DNA of 64,000 nucleotides from Flavobacterium crocinum (GTDB taxonomy: Bacteria; Bacteroidota; Bacteroidia; Flavobacteriales; Flavobacteriaceae). The notes below the pieces were generated by a model. That model was not told the origin of the DNA and made no database searches. It worked only from the letters and a program-made list of their open reading frames with translations. The position numbers and the translations under genes are program-made. This document shows, piece after piece, positions 8,568 to 17,541 of this stretch (positions are counted from its first letter, which is position 1; each line of letters opens with the position of its first letter). Location: the NCBI RefSeq assembly GCF_003122385.1, contig NZ_CP029255.1:1-64000 (forward strand), given 5' to 3'.

Positions 8568-10706
8568 TTGAGAAAAGACCTTAAACATATAAAGTTAGAA
8601 GTTAAAAGTGAGAAGTTAAACGAACTGACGCATAACTCAGAACCTATAACTCAAAACTTCACCACTGCCGAAGGAATCGAAATCAAAAAAAACTATTCTG
8701 AAAAAGATATAGAAGAATTAGATTTTTTGGATTTCGGAGCTGGTTTTGCACCAAATTTACGCGGACCGTATGCTACAATGTATGTAAGACGTCCGTGGAC
8801 TATCCGTCAGTATGCAGGATTTTCGACTGCAGAAGAAAGTAATGCTTTTTACAGAAAAAATTTAGCAGCGGGACAAAAAGGACTTTCCATTGCTTTTGAT
8901 TTACCAACACACCGCGGTTACGATTCTGACCACGAAAGAGTAGTTGGCGATGTTGGAAAAGCTGGAGTTGCTATAGATTCTGTTGAAGATATGAAAATAC
9001 TTTTCGATCAGATTCCGCTTGACGAAATGTCTGTATCGATGACTATGAATGGAGCCGTTTTACCTATTATGGCTTTTTATATTGTCGCCGCAGAAGAACA
9101 AGGTGTTAGTCCAGAAAAATTAGCTGGAACAATTCAAAACGATATTTTAAAGGAGTTTATGGTTAGGAATACGTATATCTATCCGCCAACTCCTTCAATG
9201 AAAATAATCGCCGATATTTTTGAATTTACAAGCAAGAAAATGCCAAAGTTCAATTCGATTTCTATTTCCGGATATCATATGCAGGAAGCTGGAGCTACGG
9301 CAGATATTGAGTTAGCTTATACTCTAGCTGATGGTTTAGAATACATTAGAACGGGATTATCTACGGGAATGACCATTGATGAATTTGCTCCTCGCCTGTC
9401 TTTCTTTTGGGCGATTGGTATGAATCATTTTATGGAAATTGCCAAAATGAGAGCCGGTCGTATGATTTGGGCAAAACTATTAACGCAGTTCAATCCGAAA
9501 AGTGATAAATCTTTGGCTTTAAGAACACATTGCCAAACCAGCGGATGGAGTTTAACCGAACAAGATCCTTTTAATAACGTAGCCAGAACTTGTATTGAAG
9601 CTACAGCTGCTGTTTTTGGAGGAACACAATCTCTTCATACCAATGCATTAGACGAAGCTATTGCGCTTCCAACAGATTTCTCAGCGAGAATTGCCCGTAA
9701 TACACAAATCTATCTTCAGGAAGAAACTAAAATTACTAAAACCGTTGATCCTTGGGCTGGAAGTTATTATGTTGAAAGTTTAACCAATGAAATAGTTGAA
9801 AAAACCTGGAGACTAATCGAAGAAGTTGAAGAACTAGGCGGAATGACTAAAGCAATTGAAGCTGGAATTCCAAAACTTCGAATCGAAGAAGCTGCCGCAC
9901 GAAAACAGGCAAGAATTGACAGCGAGCAAGATATTATTGTCGGCGTAAACAAATACCGTTTAGAAAAAGAAGATCCTTTAGATATTCTGGACGTAGACAA
10001 TCAATCAGTTCGCAGACAGCAGATAGAACGTCTGGAAGAAATAAAACGAACGCGAGATTCTGAAAAAGTAAATCATTCACTGGAAAAATTAATCCTTTGT
10101 GCACAAACGGGAGAAGGCAATTTATTAGAAAATGCTATTGAAGCCGCTAGAAACAGAGCAACATTAGGCGAAATCAGTAATGCATTGGAAACTGTTTTTG
10201 GTCGTTTCAAAGCGCAAATTAAATCTTTTAGCGGTGTGTATAGTGCAGCAATAAAAAATGACGAGAATTTTGAAAAAGCAAAACAACTGGCAGACGTTTT
10301 TGCGAAACAAGAAGGAAGACGTCCCAGAATTATGATTGCCAAAATGGGACAAGACGGTCACGATCGCGGTGCAAAAGTAGTCGCTACGGGTTATGCCGAT
10401 GTAGGTTTTGATGTAGATATTGGTCCATTATTCCAAACTCCGGCAGAAGCAGCTAAACAAGCTGTTGAAAATGACGTGCACATTTTAGGCGTTTCATCTT
10501 TGGCTGCCGGCCATAAAACATTAGTTCCTCAGGTTATAGAAGAATTAAAAAAACACGGACGAGAAGATATAATGGTAATTGTTGGAGGAGTTATTCCGTC
10601 ACAGGACTATCAATTCTTATTTGATGCAGGCGCTTCGGCCGTTTTTGGTCCGGGAACTAAAATCAGCGAAGCTGCAATTAAAATCTTAGAAGCCTTAATA
10701 GATTAA
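8568..10706 (+). CDS. scpA: Methylmalonyl-CoA mutase large subunit
   Basis: This is the catalytic subunit of adenosylcobalamin-dependent methylmalonyl-CoA mutase (also called mutB). The barrel includes [20 protein letters not shown] and [17 protein letters not shown]. The C-terminal B12-binding domain has the DGHDRG motif with the cobalt-ligating His near residue 598, followed by the GGVIPSQDY region. No ATG occurs before the conserved core, so translation probably begins at the TTG at 8568, giving 712 residues. Residues about 9-34 are encoded by DNA that resembles the degenerate word repeats seen in spacers elsewhere in this window. The gene ends at a strong bidirectional terminator. Confidence 0.95.
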   Translation: MRKDLKHIKLEVKSEKLNELTHNSEPITQNFTTAEGIEIKKNYSEKDIEELDFLDFGAGFAPNLRGPYATMYVRRPWTIRQYAGFSTAEESNAFYRKNLAAGQKGLSIAFDLPTHRGYDSDHERVVGDVGKAGVAIDSVEDMKILFDQIPLDEMSVSMTMNGAVLPIMAFYIVAAEEQGVSPEKLAGTIQNDILKEFMVRNTYIYPPTPSMKIIADIFEFTSKKMPKFNSISISGYHMQEAGATADIELAYTLADGLEYIRTGLSTGMTIDEFAPRLSFFWAIGMNHFMEIAKMRAGRMIWAKLLTQFNPKSDKSLALRTHCQTSGWSLTEQDPFNNVARTCIEATAAVFGGTQSLHTNALDEAIALPTDFSARIARNTQIYLQEETKITKTVDPWAGSYYVESLTNEIVEKTWRLIEEVEELGGMTKAIEAGIPKLRIEEAAARKQARIDSEQDIIVGVNKYRLEKEDPLDILDVDNQSVRRQQIERLEEIKRTRDSEKVNHSLEKLILCAQTGEGNLLENAIEAARNRATLGEISNALETVFGRFKAQIKSFSGVYSAAIKNDENFEKAKQLADVFAKQEGRRPRIMIAKMGQDGHDRGAKVVATGYADVGFDVDIGPLFQTPAEAAKQAVENDVHILGVSSLAAGHKTLVPQVIEELKKHGREDIMVIVGGVIPSQDYQFLFDAGASAVFGPGTKISEAAIKILEALID

Positions 10707-10710
10707 AAAT

Positions 10711-10743
10711 AAAATCCCTTTTTAAAAAAGGGATTTTATTTTT
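10711..10743. terminator. Bidirectional terminator between scpA and the lysozyme-like gene
   Basis: AAAATCCCTTTTT and AAAAAGGGATTTT form a long stem with a T run on both sides. It serves two convergent genes. Confidence 0.88.
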
Positions 10744-10747
10744 TCAT

Positions 10748-11389
10748 TTAGTCGTTAACTGTTGCGTTATTATCTGCTTCTATAAAAGACAAATCATAAC
10801 CTGCAAAATCTCTCATATAGCTTTTCAAAGAAGTTCCGAACGCATCTCTAAAATGTCTGCCTCCATTATTCCTGAAAAAATTCTTTACAGAACCCGCACC
10901 GCCTAAATGCGCTGCAGCTAAAATTCCAGATTCGGTAATTTCGATACCATTGATAATTTTACCTTCGTACTTTTTGATTTCGTAGCGTAAAATCCATTTG
11001 TTTTTAGCTAACAAAGTAAGAAAAGCTTTTTCTTGTAGAGCAGGATCTTTTAAAAAGGCTTTGTTATCATTAATTCCAATTGCTCTTAAAGCTTTAGAAC
11101 CAAATTGATATTTACCCATATAACCAAGAGTGTTTACTAGTCTGTACTGCCCTTGTGATTCTTTAAAAGCAACTGCTTCTTTAAATCCTATTAGACGATT
11201 TCCTGTGAATGGGACGTTGGTGATTTTTGGATAATCCCCTTTTTCTTTTGATGGAAAAATGTATTCTGATCCATCTGTTTTTTCAATTAAAAACCAAGGT
11301 TTGGTTTCGTGGTTTGAGGGAATAAATCCCAAACTTAAAAATGTAATAATAACGACTAAACTCGCATAAAAATACCATTTCTTTATCAT
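10748..11389 (-). CDS. Lysozyme-like (transglycosylase-fold) exported protein
   Basis: This 213-residue protein has an N-terminal hydrophobic segment (about residues 5-22), so it is exported or membrane-anchored. The core shows the lysozyme-like arrangement FKESQGQYRLVN followed by GYMGKYQFGSKAL, in which the Glu of KESQG is the expected catalytic acid, and a later block GILAAAHLGGAG typical of lytic transglycosylase folds. It probably cleaves peptidoglycan in the periplasm, though substrate cleavage is inferred. The gene converges on scpA. A -7 promoter match lies about 50 bp upstream of its start. Confidence 0.75.
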   Translation of the reverse strand: MIKKWYFYASLVVIITFLSLGFIPSNHETKPWFLIEKTDGSEYIFPSKEKGDYPKITNVPFTGNRLIGFKEAVAFKESQGQYRLVNTLGYMGKYQFGSKALRAIGINDNKAFLKDPALQEKAFLTLLAKNKWILRYEIKKYEGKIINGIEITESGILAAAHLGGAGSVKNFFRNNGGRHFRDAFGTSLKSYMRDFAGYDLSFIEADNNATVND

Positions 11390-11438
11390 AAATTGTTTTT
11401 CTTCAAAACGCTGTCACCCTCTTGAAATTTCTACGGTG

Positions 11439-11446
11439 CAAAGATA
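11439..11446 (-). promoter_or_regulatory. Putative -7 element of the lysozyme-like gene
   Basis: On the minus strand this reads TATCTTTG, an exact TAnnTTTG match, 50 bp upstream of the start codon. No -33 TTG is seen at the expected distance. Confidence 0.5.
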
Positions 11447-11812
11447 AGACATTTTCAAAATATGCTATAAACCAGTACTTTACCATTTTAGACACAAAAA
11501 CAGAATTCGCTTTAATCCCAACTATAATAATGGATTCCAAAAGATTTTGACAATGATTTTTCGCATCAAAAAAGCGAAAATTAAGGGCAAAAAAAATTGA
11601 ATTTTATACTAATTTTAAGCAAAAAAGCTTAAAAAGAAAGAAATAGATTACAATATATTGATCTATTTTTATGCAAATCCTGAAAACTCATTTTTGAATT
11701 TTATAAATTTCGTCGTTAAAAAATGGTTATTTTATTATTACGCTAAATTAAAAAACAGTCAAAATCGTAATTTCATAAAATTTTAGATCAAGCTCTTTTT
11801 TTGACCAAAAAA
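11447..11812. other. Non-coding spacer, AT-rich
   Basis: This stretch of about 370 bp has no supported gene. It contains two small hairpins: TTTTCGC with GCGAAAA near 11560-11582, and AAATAGAT with ATCTATTT at 11641-11668 followed by T residues. No known RNA family was recognised. Confidence 0.6.
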
Positions 11813-11849
11813 AGGAACAAAAAAACCGAAGCAAACTGAGCTTCGGTTT
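11813..11849 (-). terminator. Terminator of mltG
   Basis: AAACCGAAGC (11823-11832) and GCTTCGGTTT (11840-11849) form a 10-bp stem with a 7-base loop. In the minus direction it is followed by a T run, 23 bp after the mltG stop. Confidence 0.9.
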
Positions 11850-11872
11850 CTGTATTTTTTTTATCAGTAAAA

Positions 11873-12913
11873 TTATCTGGTCACTCCCTGACTAGCGATC
11901 CAGTCAGAATATTTTTTTGCATTTACATTATGCTCTGCCAATGTTGCCGCAAATTCATGATATCCGAAACGATCTACACTTGCACAGAAATAGATGTAAT
12001 CGTTCTTTTCCGGATTCAAAACCGCTTCCAAAGCTGTAATATCTGGCATCGCAATTGGTCCTGGTGGAAGTCCTTTGTTTAGATAAGTATTATATGGAGA
12101 TTTCATTACCAAGTCGTTATAAAAAACTCTTTTAATAACCTGATCAAAATTATTGTCTCGAAGTTTCAGAGCATAAATCACAGTTGGATCTGCTTGTAAA
12201 GGCATTTCTAAACGTAAACGGTTTAAGTAAACACCGGCAATACGAGGTCTTTCGTCTTTCTTAACCGATTCTTTGTGAACAATTGAAGCTAATATCGTAG
12301 CCTGAACCGGAGTTAATCCTTGTGCTTTTGCTTTTGCTATTCTTTCATCTGTCCAAAAGTTGTGATATTCTTTTATCATTTTATCACGGAACTTTTCCGC
12401 AGAGGTATTCCAATAAATCTCATATGTATTTGGAATAAACATGGCAAAAACATTTTCTTCATTAAAGCCGTTTGATGCTAAAAAAGTAGAATCTTTTATT
12501 GCTTTTAATAAAGATAAACTGTCTGCTTCTATTTCAGAACCAATTCTTCCGGCAAAATTCTCTAAACGTTCCTGGTTGTTAAATACCAATTTTACAGGAA
12601 CATTAGAACGCATTGCTCTTACTAAGTCAATATTATTCATGCCCTTCTTCAAAAGAAAACGACCCGATTTTACATTTTGTGGATAATCTCTTTTTTCGGC
12701 CACTAGCTCAAAATCGTCAAAGTTTTTGACATAAGGAGTCAATATCTTTTTAACATCAGCATAACTAGCGTCAGTTGGCACGTACAAGTACAATTCTTGT
12801 TTCTCGAATTTAGTATTAGAACTAAAAATTTTACTGATTAAAATAAAACCATAAATCAATAAAACTGAAATTATGGCTACAGCACTTATCGTGATAATTT
12901 TTTTTAGACTCAA
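11873..12913 (-). CDS. mltG: Endolytic transglycosylase MltG
   Basis: MltG cleaves nascent glycan strands in peptidoglycan and is thought to terminate their polymerisation. The 346-residue protein has one N-terminal membrane segment (residues about 7-29) and the YceG domain. It carries the conserved ASIVHKES element with its catalytic Glu, then RPRIAGVYLNRL and LQADPTVIYAL, and later PYNTYLNKGLPPGPI. The length is typical. A GNAT acetyltransferase gene lies 16 bp upstream in the same direction, so the two probably form one unit ending at the terminator at 11813. Confidence 0.95.
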   Translation of the reverse strand: MSLKKIITISAVAIISVLLIYGFILISKIFSSNTKFEKQELYLYVPTDASYADVKKILTPYVKNFDDFELVAEKRDYPQNVKSGRFLLKKGMNNIDLVRAMRSNVPVKLVFNNQERLENFAGRIGSEIEADSLSLLKAIKDSTFLASNGFNEENVFAMFIPNTYEIYWNTSAEKFRDKMIKEYHNFWTDERIAKAKAQGLTPVQATILASIVHKESVKKDERPRIAGVYLNRLRLEMPLQADPTVIYALKLRDNNFDQVIKRVFYNDLVMKSPYNTYLNKGLPPGPIAMPDITALEAVLNPEKNDYIYFCASVDRFGYHEFAATLAEHNVNAKKYSDWIASQGVTR

Positions 12914-12929
12914 AGCTTAAAATTTAAAT

Positions 12930-13457
12930 TTATTTATTAATTAGTTGAAAAATGGCTTCATCCTGATATTGATTATGAAGCAAAATCCAGTCTTTTTTTA
13001 TTCCGATTTTCTCAAAACCAAATTTAGTAAAAAGTGCGATACTTGCTACATTTTCTACTCCTATATTTGCATACAGCTGATGAAGGTTTAAATTGTAAAA
13101 AGCGTATTTTATTAAAAGTTCTAAAGCCTCAGAACCAATATTTTGTCTTTTATTTTCTTCTTTCTGAATTACAATACCAATGCCTGCCCTGTTATTTCGC
13201 GGATCAAAATCAAATAAATCAATCAATCCGAGAGCCGGAAAATCTTCATCCTGACAGATAGCTAAACGAAGTTGTTTTGCTTCATAAATATCCTGATGTG
13301 CGTTTTCTAAATACTGTTTAATTAAAAAACGACTATACGGAGTTTGTGTATTGCTTACTTCCCAAATTTTCTGATCATTTTCGATTGCATAAATAAACTC
13401 CAGATCTTCTGGTTCAAGAGCCCGCAAATAAATCGATTCTCCTTTTAATGTTATCAT
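12930..13457 (-). CDS. GNAT family N-acetyltransferase
   Basis: This 175-residue cytoplasmic protein has the RimJ/RimL-type GNAT layout. It has an N-terminal LRALEPEDLEFIY block, a central strand followed by GIVIQKEENKRQNIGSEAL (the acetyl-CoA pyrophosphate loop region), and a C-terminal NLHQLYANIGVENVASIALFTKFGFE. Members acetylate protein N-termini, antibiotics or metabolites; the acceptor here is unknown. It is probably the first gene of a pair with mltG. Confidence 0.88.
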   Translation of the reverse strand: MITLKGESIYLRALEPEDLEFIYAIENDQKIWEVSNTQTPYSRFLIKQYLENAHQDIYEAKQLRLAICQDEDFPALGLIDLFDFDPRNNRAGIGIVIQKEENKRQNIGSEALELLIKYAFYNLNLHQLYANIGVENVASIALFTKFGFEKIGIKKDWILLHNQYQDEAIFQLINK

Positions 13458-13782
13458 TTATATTATTTGATTTTATTTGTTCATTCCTGATAAATTAGCC
13501 ATAAATGACTCTTTAATAATTATAAATATTCAATCACATTTGCGAAATACTACAATCATAAAAACAACAATATTCTTAATTTATTACAAATTCCATTATT
13601 AATTATAAAATTACAGCTACATTTTCCTGCACTTTAAAATACAAAAATACAAACTATTAATTAAGGAAATGTTAATCATTGTTAAAGAGCGTTAAACCGT
13701 TTTCCCAAATAATTTTTTGAAGTAATTTTACGTTAAATAAAACATGAACATAAATTCTAATAACTTAATTACATATTTTAAT
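13458..13782. other. Divergent intergenic region (GNAT / DegP-like)
   Basis: This AT-rich spacer separates two divergent genes and must hold both promoters. Near 13724-13731 there is TAATTTTA, one mismatch from the -7 consensus, which may serve the protease gene. The ATG at 13744 would extend the protease by 13 residues that precede its signal segment. No RNA gene was recognised. Confidence 0.5.
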
Positions 13783-15183
13783 ATGAAAAGATTTTCAGCC
13801 TTATTTATAGTGTCATTATTGAGTGGTGCTATTACTCTTGGTGCTTACAAGTTATTATTTGAAAGCAACAATTCTTTTTTTGGAAAAGGAAATTCTGTTG
13901 TAACTCTTGCCCCAAACTCTTATGGAAAAAATGTTGGTTTAGGAGCTGAAACAGTCGATTTTACCGAAGCCGCAGACAAAACAATCCATACCGTTGTTCA
14001 CGTTAAAAATGTTTCCAGAAGAACTGTAAGTAACCCGATGCTTGAATTTTTCTACGGTTACGGCGGACAACAACAACAAGAACAAGTAGGAACCGGTTCT
14101 GGCGTTATTATTTCTGAAGACGGTTATATCGTTACGAACAATCACGTAATTAAAGACGCTACAGAAATCGAAATTACTTTAAACAACAAAAAATCATACA
14201 AAGCAAAATTAATTGGTACCGACTCTAAAATGGATATTGCTTTGTTGAAAATAAATGCAGATGAAAAACTTCCTTACACTGCTTTCGCTAATTCTGATAG
14301 TGTAAAAGTTGGGGAATGGGTTTTAGCAGTTGGTAATCCATACAACTTAACGTCGACTGTAACTGCAGGAATTGTTTCGGCGAAAGCCAGAAATTTAGAT
14401 CAAAGTGGTATTCAGTCATTTATACAAACCGATGCTGCGGTAAATCCGGGAAATAGCGGTGGAGCGTTAGTCAATGCTAGAGGAGAATTAATTGGTATTA
14501 ATACTATGATTTCTTCTATGACAGGTTCCTATGTAGGTTATTCTTTTGCAGTTCCTTCTAATATTGCCAGAAAAATTATTGAAGATATAATGGAGTACGG
14601 AAATGTTCAAAGAGGTATTTTAGGTGTTGAAGGTGGCGAATTGAATGCTACAGCTTCGAAAGAATTAGGTGTAACTGAAACACAAGGTTTTTACATTAAT
14701 AGAGTTTCTAAAAATTCGGGTGCAGAAAAAGCTGGTTTAGGCAAAGGAGATATTATTATAAAACTGGATGATCAGAATATTTCAACCTACGCAGATTTAT
14801 CAGGTTACATCAATACAAAACGTCCTAATGATGTTGTAAAAGTGACTTACATTAAAGACGGAAAAACGAAAACAGTTCCGGTAACTTTAAGTAAAAATGA
14901 GTTTTACAGCGCCGAATTTAAAGGAATTGAATTAGAAAACATTGATGCCGCTGATAAGAAAAAATTCAGAATTGATTATGGTGTAAAAATCAAAAACATT
15001 ACGAATGAAAACTTGATGCAATATCAAAATGAATTACAAGGAAATATTATTCTGAGTATTGATAATGTAAAAGCAACAAATGTTGAAACTGTTTCTAAAC
15101 TTTTAAGTAAAAAAGATGAAGGACAAAGTGTGCGAATCGAAATGATTAATAGAAACGGAGAGATTTTCAGAATTATTATTTAA
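13783..15183 (+). CDS. DegP/HtrA-type periplasmic serine protease
   Basis: This is a trypsin-like protease and chaperone of envelope quality control. With the start at 13783 it has 466 residues: a signal or anchor segment (MKRFSALFIVSLLSGAITLG), a protease domain with catalytic triad His121 (TNNHVIKDA), Asp151 (KMDIALLK) and Ser225 (NPGNSGGAL), then a first PDZ domain (about 280-375) and a second, weaker PDZ domain at the C-terminus. An upstream ATG at 13744 is possible but adds residues before the signal segment. The gene stands alone between a divergent promoter region and a terminator. Confidence 0.94.
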   Translation: MKRFSALFIVSLLSGAITLGAYKLLFESNNSFFGKGNSVVTLAPNSYGKNVGLGAETVDFTEAADKTIHTVVHVKNVSRRTVSNPMLEFFYGYGGQQQQEQVGTGSGVIISEDGYIVTNNHVIKDATEIEITLNNKKSYKAKLIGTDSKMDIALLKINADEKLPYTAFANSDSVKVGEWVLAVGNPYNLTSTVTAGIVSAKARNLDQSGIQSFIQTDAAVNPGNSGGALVNARGELIGINTMISSMTGSYVGYSFAVPSNIARKIIEDIMEYGNVQRGILGVEGGELNATASKELGVTETQGFYINRVSKNSGAEKAGLGKGDIIIKLDDQNISTYADLSGYINTKRPNDVVKVTYIKDGKTKTVPVTLSKNEFYSAEFKGIELENIDAADKKKFRIDYGVKIKNITNENLMQYQNELQGNIILSIDNVKATNVETVSKLLSKKDEGQSVRIEMINRNGEIFRIII

Positions 15184-15232
15184 TCCCAATTTCCTGTCTC
15201 ATAAAAATTAAATTGAGATTGTAACTCAAAAC

Positions 15233-15268
15233 AAAAAGCCATCTTAAGAAAATTAAGGTGGCTTTTTC
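15233..15268 (+). terminator. Terminator of the DegP-like protease gene
   Basis: AAAAGCCATCTTAA and TTAAGGTGGCTTTT form a 14-bp stem with one G-T pair and a GAAAA loop, followed by T residues. Confidence 0.9.
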
Positions 15269-15317
15269 ATTTTCAAAAATAAATGCTAAAATAGTTTACG
15301 AAATCGATTGAAATAGA

Positions 15318-15325
15318 TACTTTTG
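15318..15325 (+). promoter_or_regulatory. -7 promoter element of the GAPDH gene
   Basis: TACTTTTG is an exact TAnnTTTG match, 50 bp upstream of the start codon. It is the only such site in the spacer. Confidence 0.65.
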
Positions 15326-15374
15326 CGCCAAATTATAAAATAAGTGAGCGTTTTATTATTTCAATTTAATAATT

Positions 15375-16823
15375 ATGAACAATAAATCTTTGTACCAAAA
15401 AGAGGTATCCTTACAAGTCGACCGAAGAAGAGCTGGTGTCGAATTAATTAAAATCATAAGCGATTTGTGGTATGACAAATCAATAGAAATGGTTTTATTT
15501 AAAAATCAATTACTGGATAAAAATGTCAGTGATATTATCAACCTTCATCAATACGCAGGTGAATTTGTTGGTAAACCAATCACCATATTTGACTCTGTAG
15601 AAATTGCCAGAGTCGTTGCTTCTTTAGATTTGCCACCTGCCAAAATAGATCTTGGGAAATTAACATACGAATATGGTCTGGAAGATGAAAAATATCCTGA
15701 TGCAAGGTATTTTGTTATCGATAAATTAAAAAAAGCAAAATCATCAAAAGAGATCCATCCAAAAGATGTTATTCTATACGGTTTTGGAAGAATCGGACGT
15801 TTACTGGCAAGAGAGTTAATGTCTAAAACCGGAAAAGGAAATCAATTACGACTCAGAGCCATTGTAACAAGAGATAAAAATGACGCATCAAGTTTAGAGA
15901 AAAGAGCTTCTCTTTTACGTTATGATTCTATTCATGGTGATTTTCATGGATCTGTAATTGCTGATTCTAAAAATAATGCCTTAATAATCAACGGAACTAC
16001 AGTTCATATTATAACCGCAAATGCACCTGAAGAAATAGATTATACCCAATACGAAATTAACGATGCTTTATTAATTGACAATACAGGAGCTTATACAACA
16101 GAAGAAGCTTTAAAAAGACATTTAAAATCTAACGGAGTAGAAAAAGTTTTATTGACAGCTCCGGGAAAAGGAGTTCCAAATATTGTTTATGGAGTAAATC
16201 AAAACGAGTACAATCCTGACGAAATTGATATTTTTTCAGCTGCATCCTGTACTACAAATGCGATTACACCCGTTTTAAAAGTAATTGAAGATACACTTGG
16301 AGTTACAAAAGGACATTTAGAAACCATTCATTCTTATACAAATGATCAGAACTTGGTTGATAATATGCATAAAAAGTACCGCCGTGGAAGAGCTGCAGCT
16401 TTAAATATGGTCATTACAGAAACAGGTGCGGGAAGTGCAGTAGCAAAAGCATTACCTTCATTAGAAGGAAAATTAACTTCAAATGCTATTCGAGTTCCAG
16501 TTCCAAACGGGTCATTAGTTGTTTTAAACTTAGAAGTAAAAAAAGCAACATCAATTGCCGGAATTAATAAAATTATGAAGAAATATGCTCTGGAAGGAGA
16601 ACTGGTAGAGCAAATCAAATATTCTTTAAACAATGAATTAGTTTCATCTGACATTATAGGAACTTCTGCTCCTGCAATTTATGACAGTAATGCTACAATT
16701 GTTTCAAAAGACGGAAAAAACATTGTACTTTATATATGGTATGACAACGAATTCGGTTATAGTCATCAGGTAATTCGTCTTGCAAAATATATTGCCAAAG
16801 TAAGACGTTATACTTATTATTAA
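15375..16823 (+). CDS. gap: Glyceraldehyde-3-phosphate dehydrogenase, long form
   Basis: This enzyme oxidises glyceraldehyde 3-phosphate with NAD(P) and phosphate in glycolysis. The Rossmann motif YGFGRIGRLLARE lies near residue 135, and the catalytic cysteine is Cys292 in SAASCTTNAI; the SYTND and NEFGYSHQ elements are present. The protein has 482 residues, about 140 more than the usual 335, and all the excess lies before the NAD-binding domain as a helical extension beginning MNNKSLYQKEVSLQVDRR. Long forms of this kind occur in Bacteroidota; the function of the extension is unknown to me. It stands alone with its own promoter and terminator. Confidence 0.95.
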   Translation: MNNKSLYQKEVSLQVDRRRAGVELIKIISDLWYDKSIEMVLFKNQLLDKNVSDIINLHQYAGEFVGKPITIFDSVEIARVVASLDLPPAKIDLGKLTYEYGLEDEKYPDARYFVIDKLKKAKSSKEIHPKDVILYGFGRIGRLLARELMSKTGKGNQLRLRAIVTRDKNDASSLEKRASLLRYDSIHGDFHGSVIADSKNNALIINGTTVHIITANAPEEIDYTQYEINDALLIDNTGAYTTEEALKRHLKSNGVEKVLLTAPGKGVPNIVYGVNQNEYNPDEIDIFSAASCTTNAITPVLKVIEDTLGVTKGHLETIHSYTNDQNLVDNMHKKYRRGRAAALNMVITETGAGSAVAKALPSLEGKLTSNAIRVPVPNGSLVVLNLEVKKATSIAGINKIMKKYALEGELVEQIKYSLNNELVSSDIIGTSAPAIYDSNATIVSKDGKNIVLYIWYDNEFGYSHQVIRLAKYIAKVRRYTYY

Positions 16824-16848
16824 TTCAACTAAACTAACTTTATCTGAA

Positions 16849-16876
16849 AACCATCAAGACTACTTGGTGGTTTTTT
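16849..16876 (+). terminator. Terminator of the GAPDH gene
   Basis: AACCATCAAG (16849-16858) and CTTGGTGGTT (16863-16872) pair around the loop ACTA and are followed by T residues. It may also act for the convergent lrp-like gene. Confidence 0.88.
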
Positions 16877-16882
16877 ATGATT

Positions 16883-17341
16883 TTAAATTGGTAAAACAGT
16901 AGTACTTTTTACTTCAGAAATTACAAAAACAGTATTAATTAAAGAAACCTCCGGCAAAACGGATAATTTTTTTTGATGAAAATGATGATAGCTTTCCATA
17001 TCAGGAATTATAATTTTCAGCATATAATCAAAGTTTCCCGAAACATAATTACACTCCACAACCTCTGGCAGATTCAAAATCGACTGATTAAAACCTTCAG
17101 ACGTATCGTAAGTCTGTTTTGTTAAAGTAACCTGACAATAAACAGTAAGATTATTTCCTAGTTTTTTCTTATCCAGAAGGGTAACATATCTCTCTATAAT
17201 TCCATCTTTTTCAAGACGTTTTACTCGATCATGAACAGGAGTCAAAGACAAGTTTATTTTGTTTGCAATATCTTTTAAAGTGTAGTGCGCATCTTCCTGT
17301 AAAAGACGTAGGATTTTTTTGTCAATTTCATCTAAAGCCAT
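16883..17341 (-). CDS. Lrp/AsnC family transcriptional regulator
   Basis: This 152-residue regulator has an N-terminal helix-turn-helix (LDEIDKKILRLLQEDAHYTLK, then NKINLSLTPVHDRVKRLEKDG) and a C-terminal RAM ligand-binding domain of about 80 residues. Lrp/AsnC proteins form octamers that sense amino acids. It is transcribed divergently from the alanine dehydrogenase gene, with 200 bp between the starts. By analogy with alanine-sensing Lrp-like regulators of ald, I infer that it controls ald; the ligand is not shown by the sequence. Confidence 0.92.
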   Translation of the reverse strand: MALDEIDKKILRLLQEDAHYTLKDIANKINLSLTPVHDRVKRLEKDGIIERYVTLLDKKKLGNNLTVYCQVTLTKQTYDTSEGFNQSILNLPEVVECNYVSGNFDYMLKIIIPDMESYHHFHQKKLSVLPEVSLINTVFVISEVKSTTVLPI

Positions 17342-17497
17342 AACGAAAACGTTTTATTTAAAACAGTTAGATTCAGTCATTTTTTCTTTTTGAAGAATAT
17401 TTTAGGAACTCAAAAAGAATATTTTTCTGTAAAAGTAAAAAATAAAATAATATTTTCTTATTTATCAAGCATTAAACCATAATTTCTTCTCTATCTG

Positions 17498-17505
17498 TAG
17501 ATTTG
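17498..17505 (+). promoter_or_regulatory. -7 promoter element of ald
   Basis: TAGATTTG matches TAnnTTTG exactly, 36 bp before the ald ATG, in the divergent spacer where an Lrp-like operator is expected. Confidence 0.6.
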
Positions 17506-17541
17506 TAAAAACAATTTCAACAAAACAAAAAATATAACAAA

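Noticed and set aside
11641..11672. Hairpin with T run in the mltG/lysozyme spacer as a terminator or small RNA
   Set aside because: The stem is only 8 weak A-T-rich pairs with a 12-base loop and no transcript is expected to end there.
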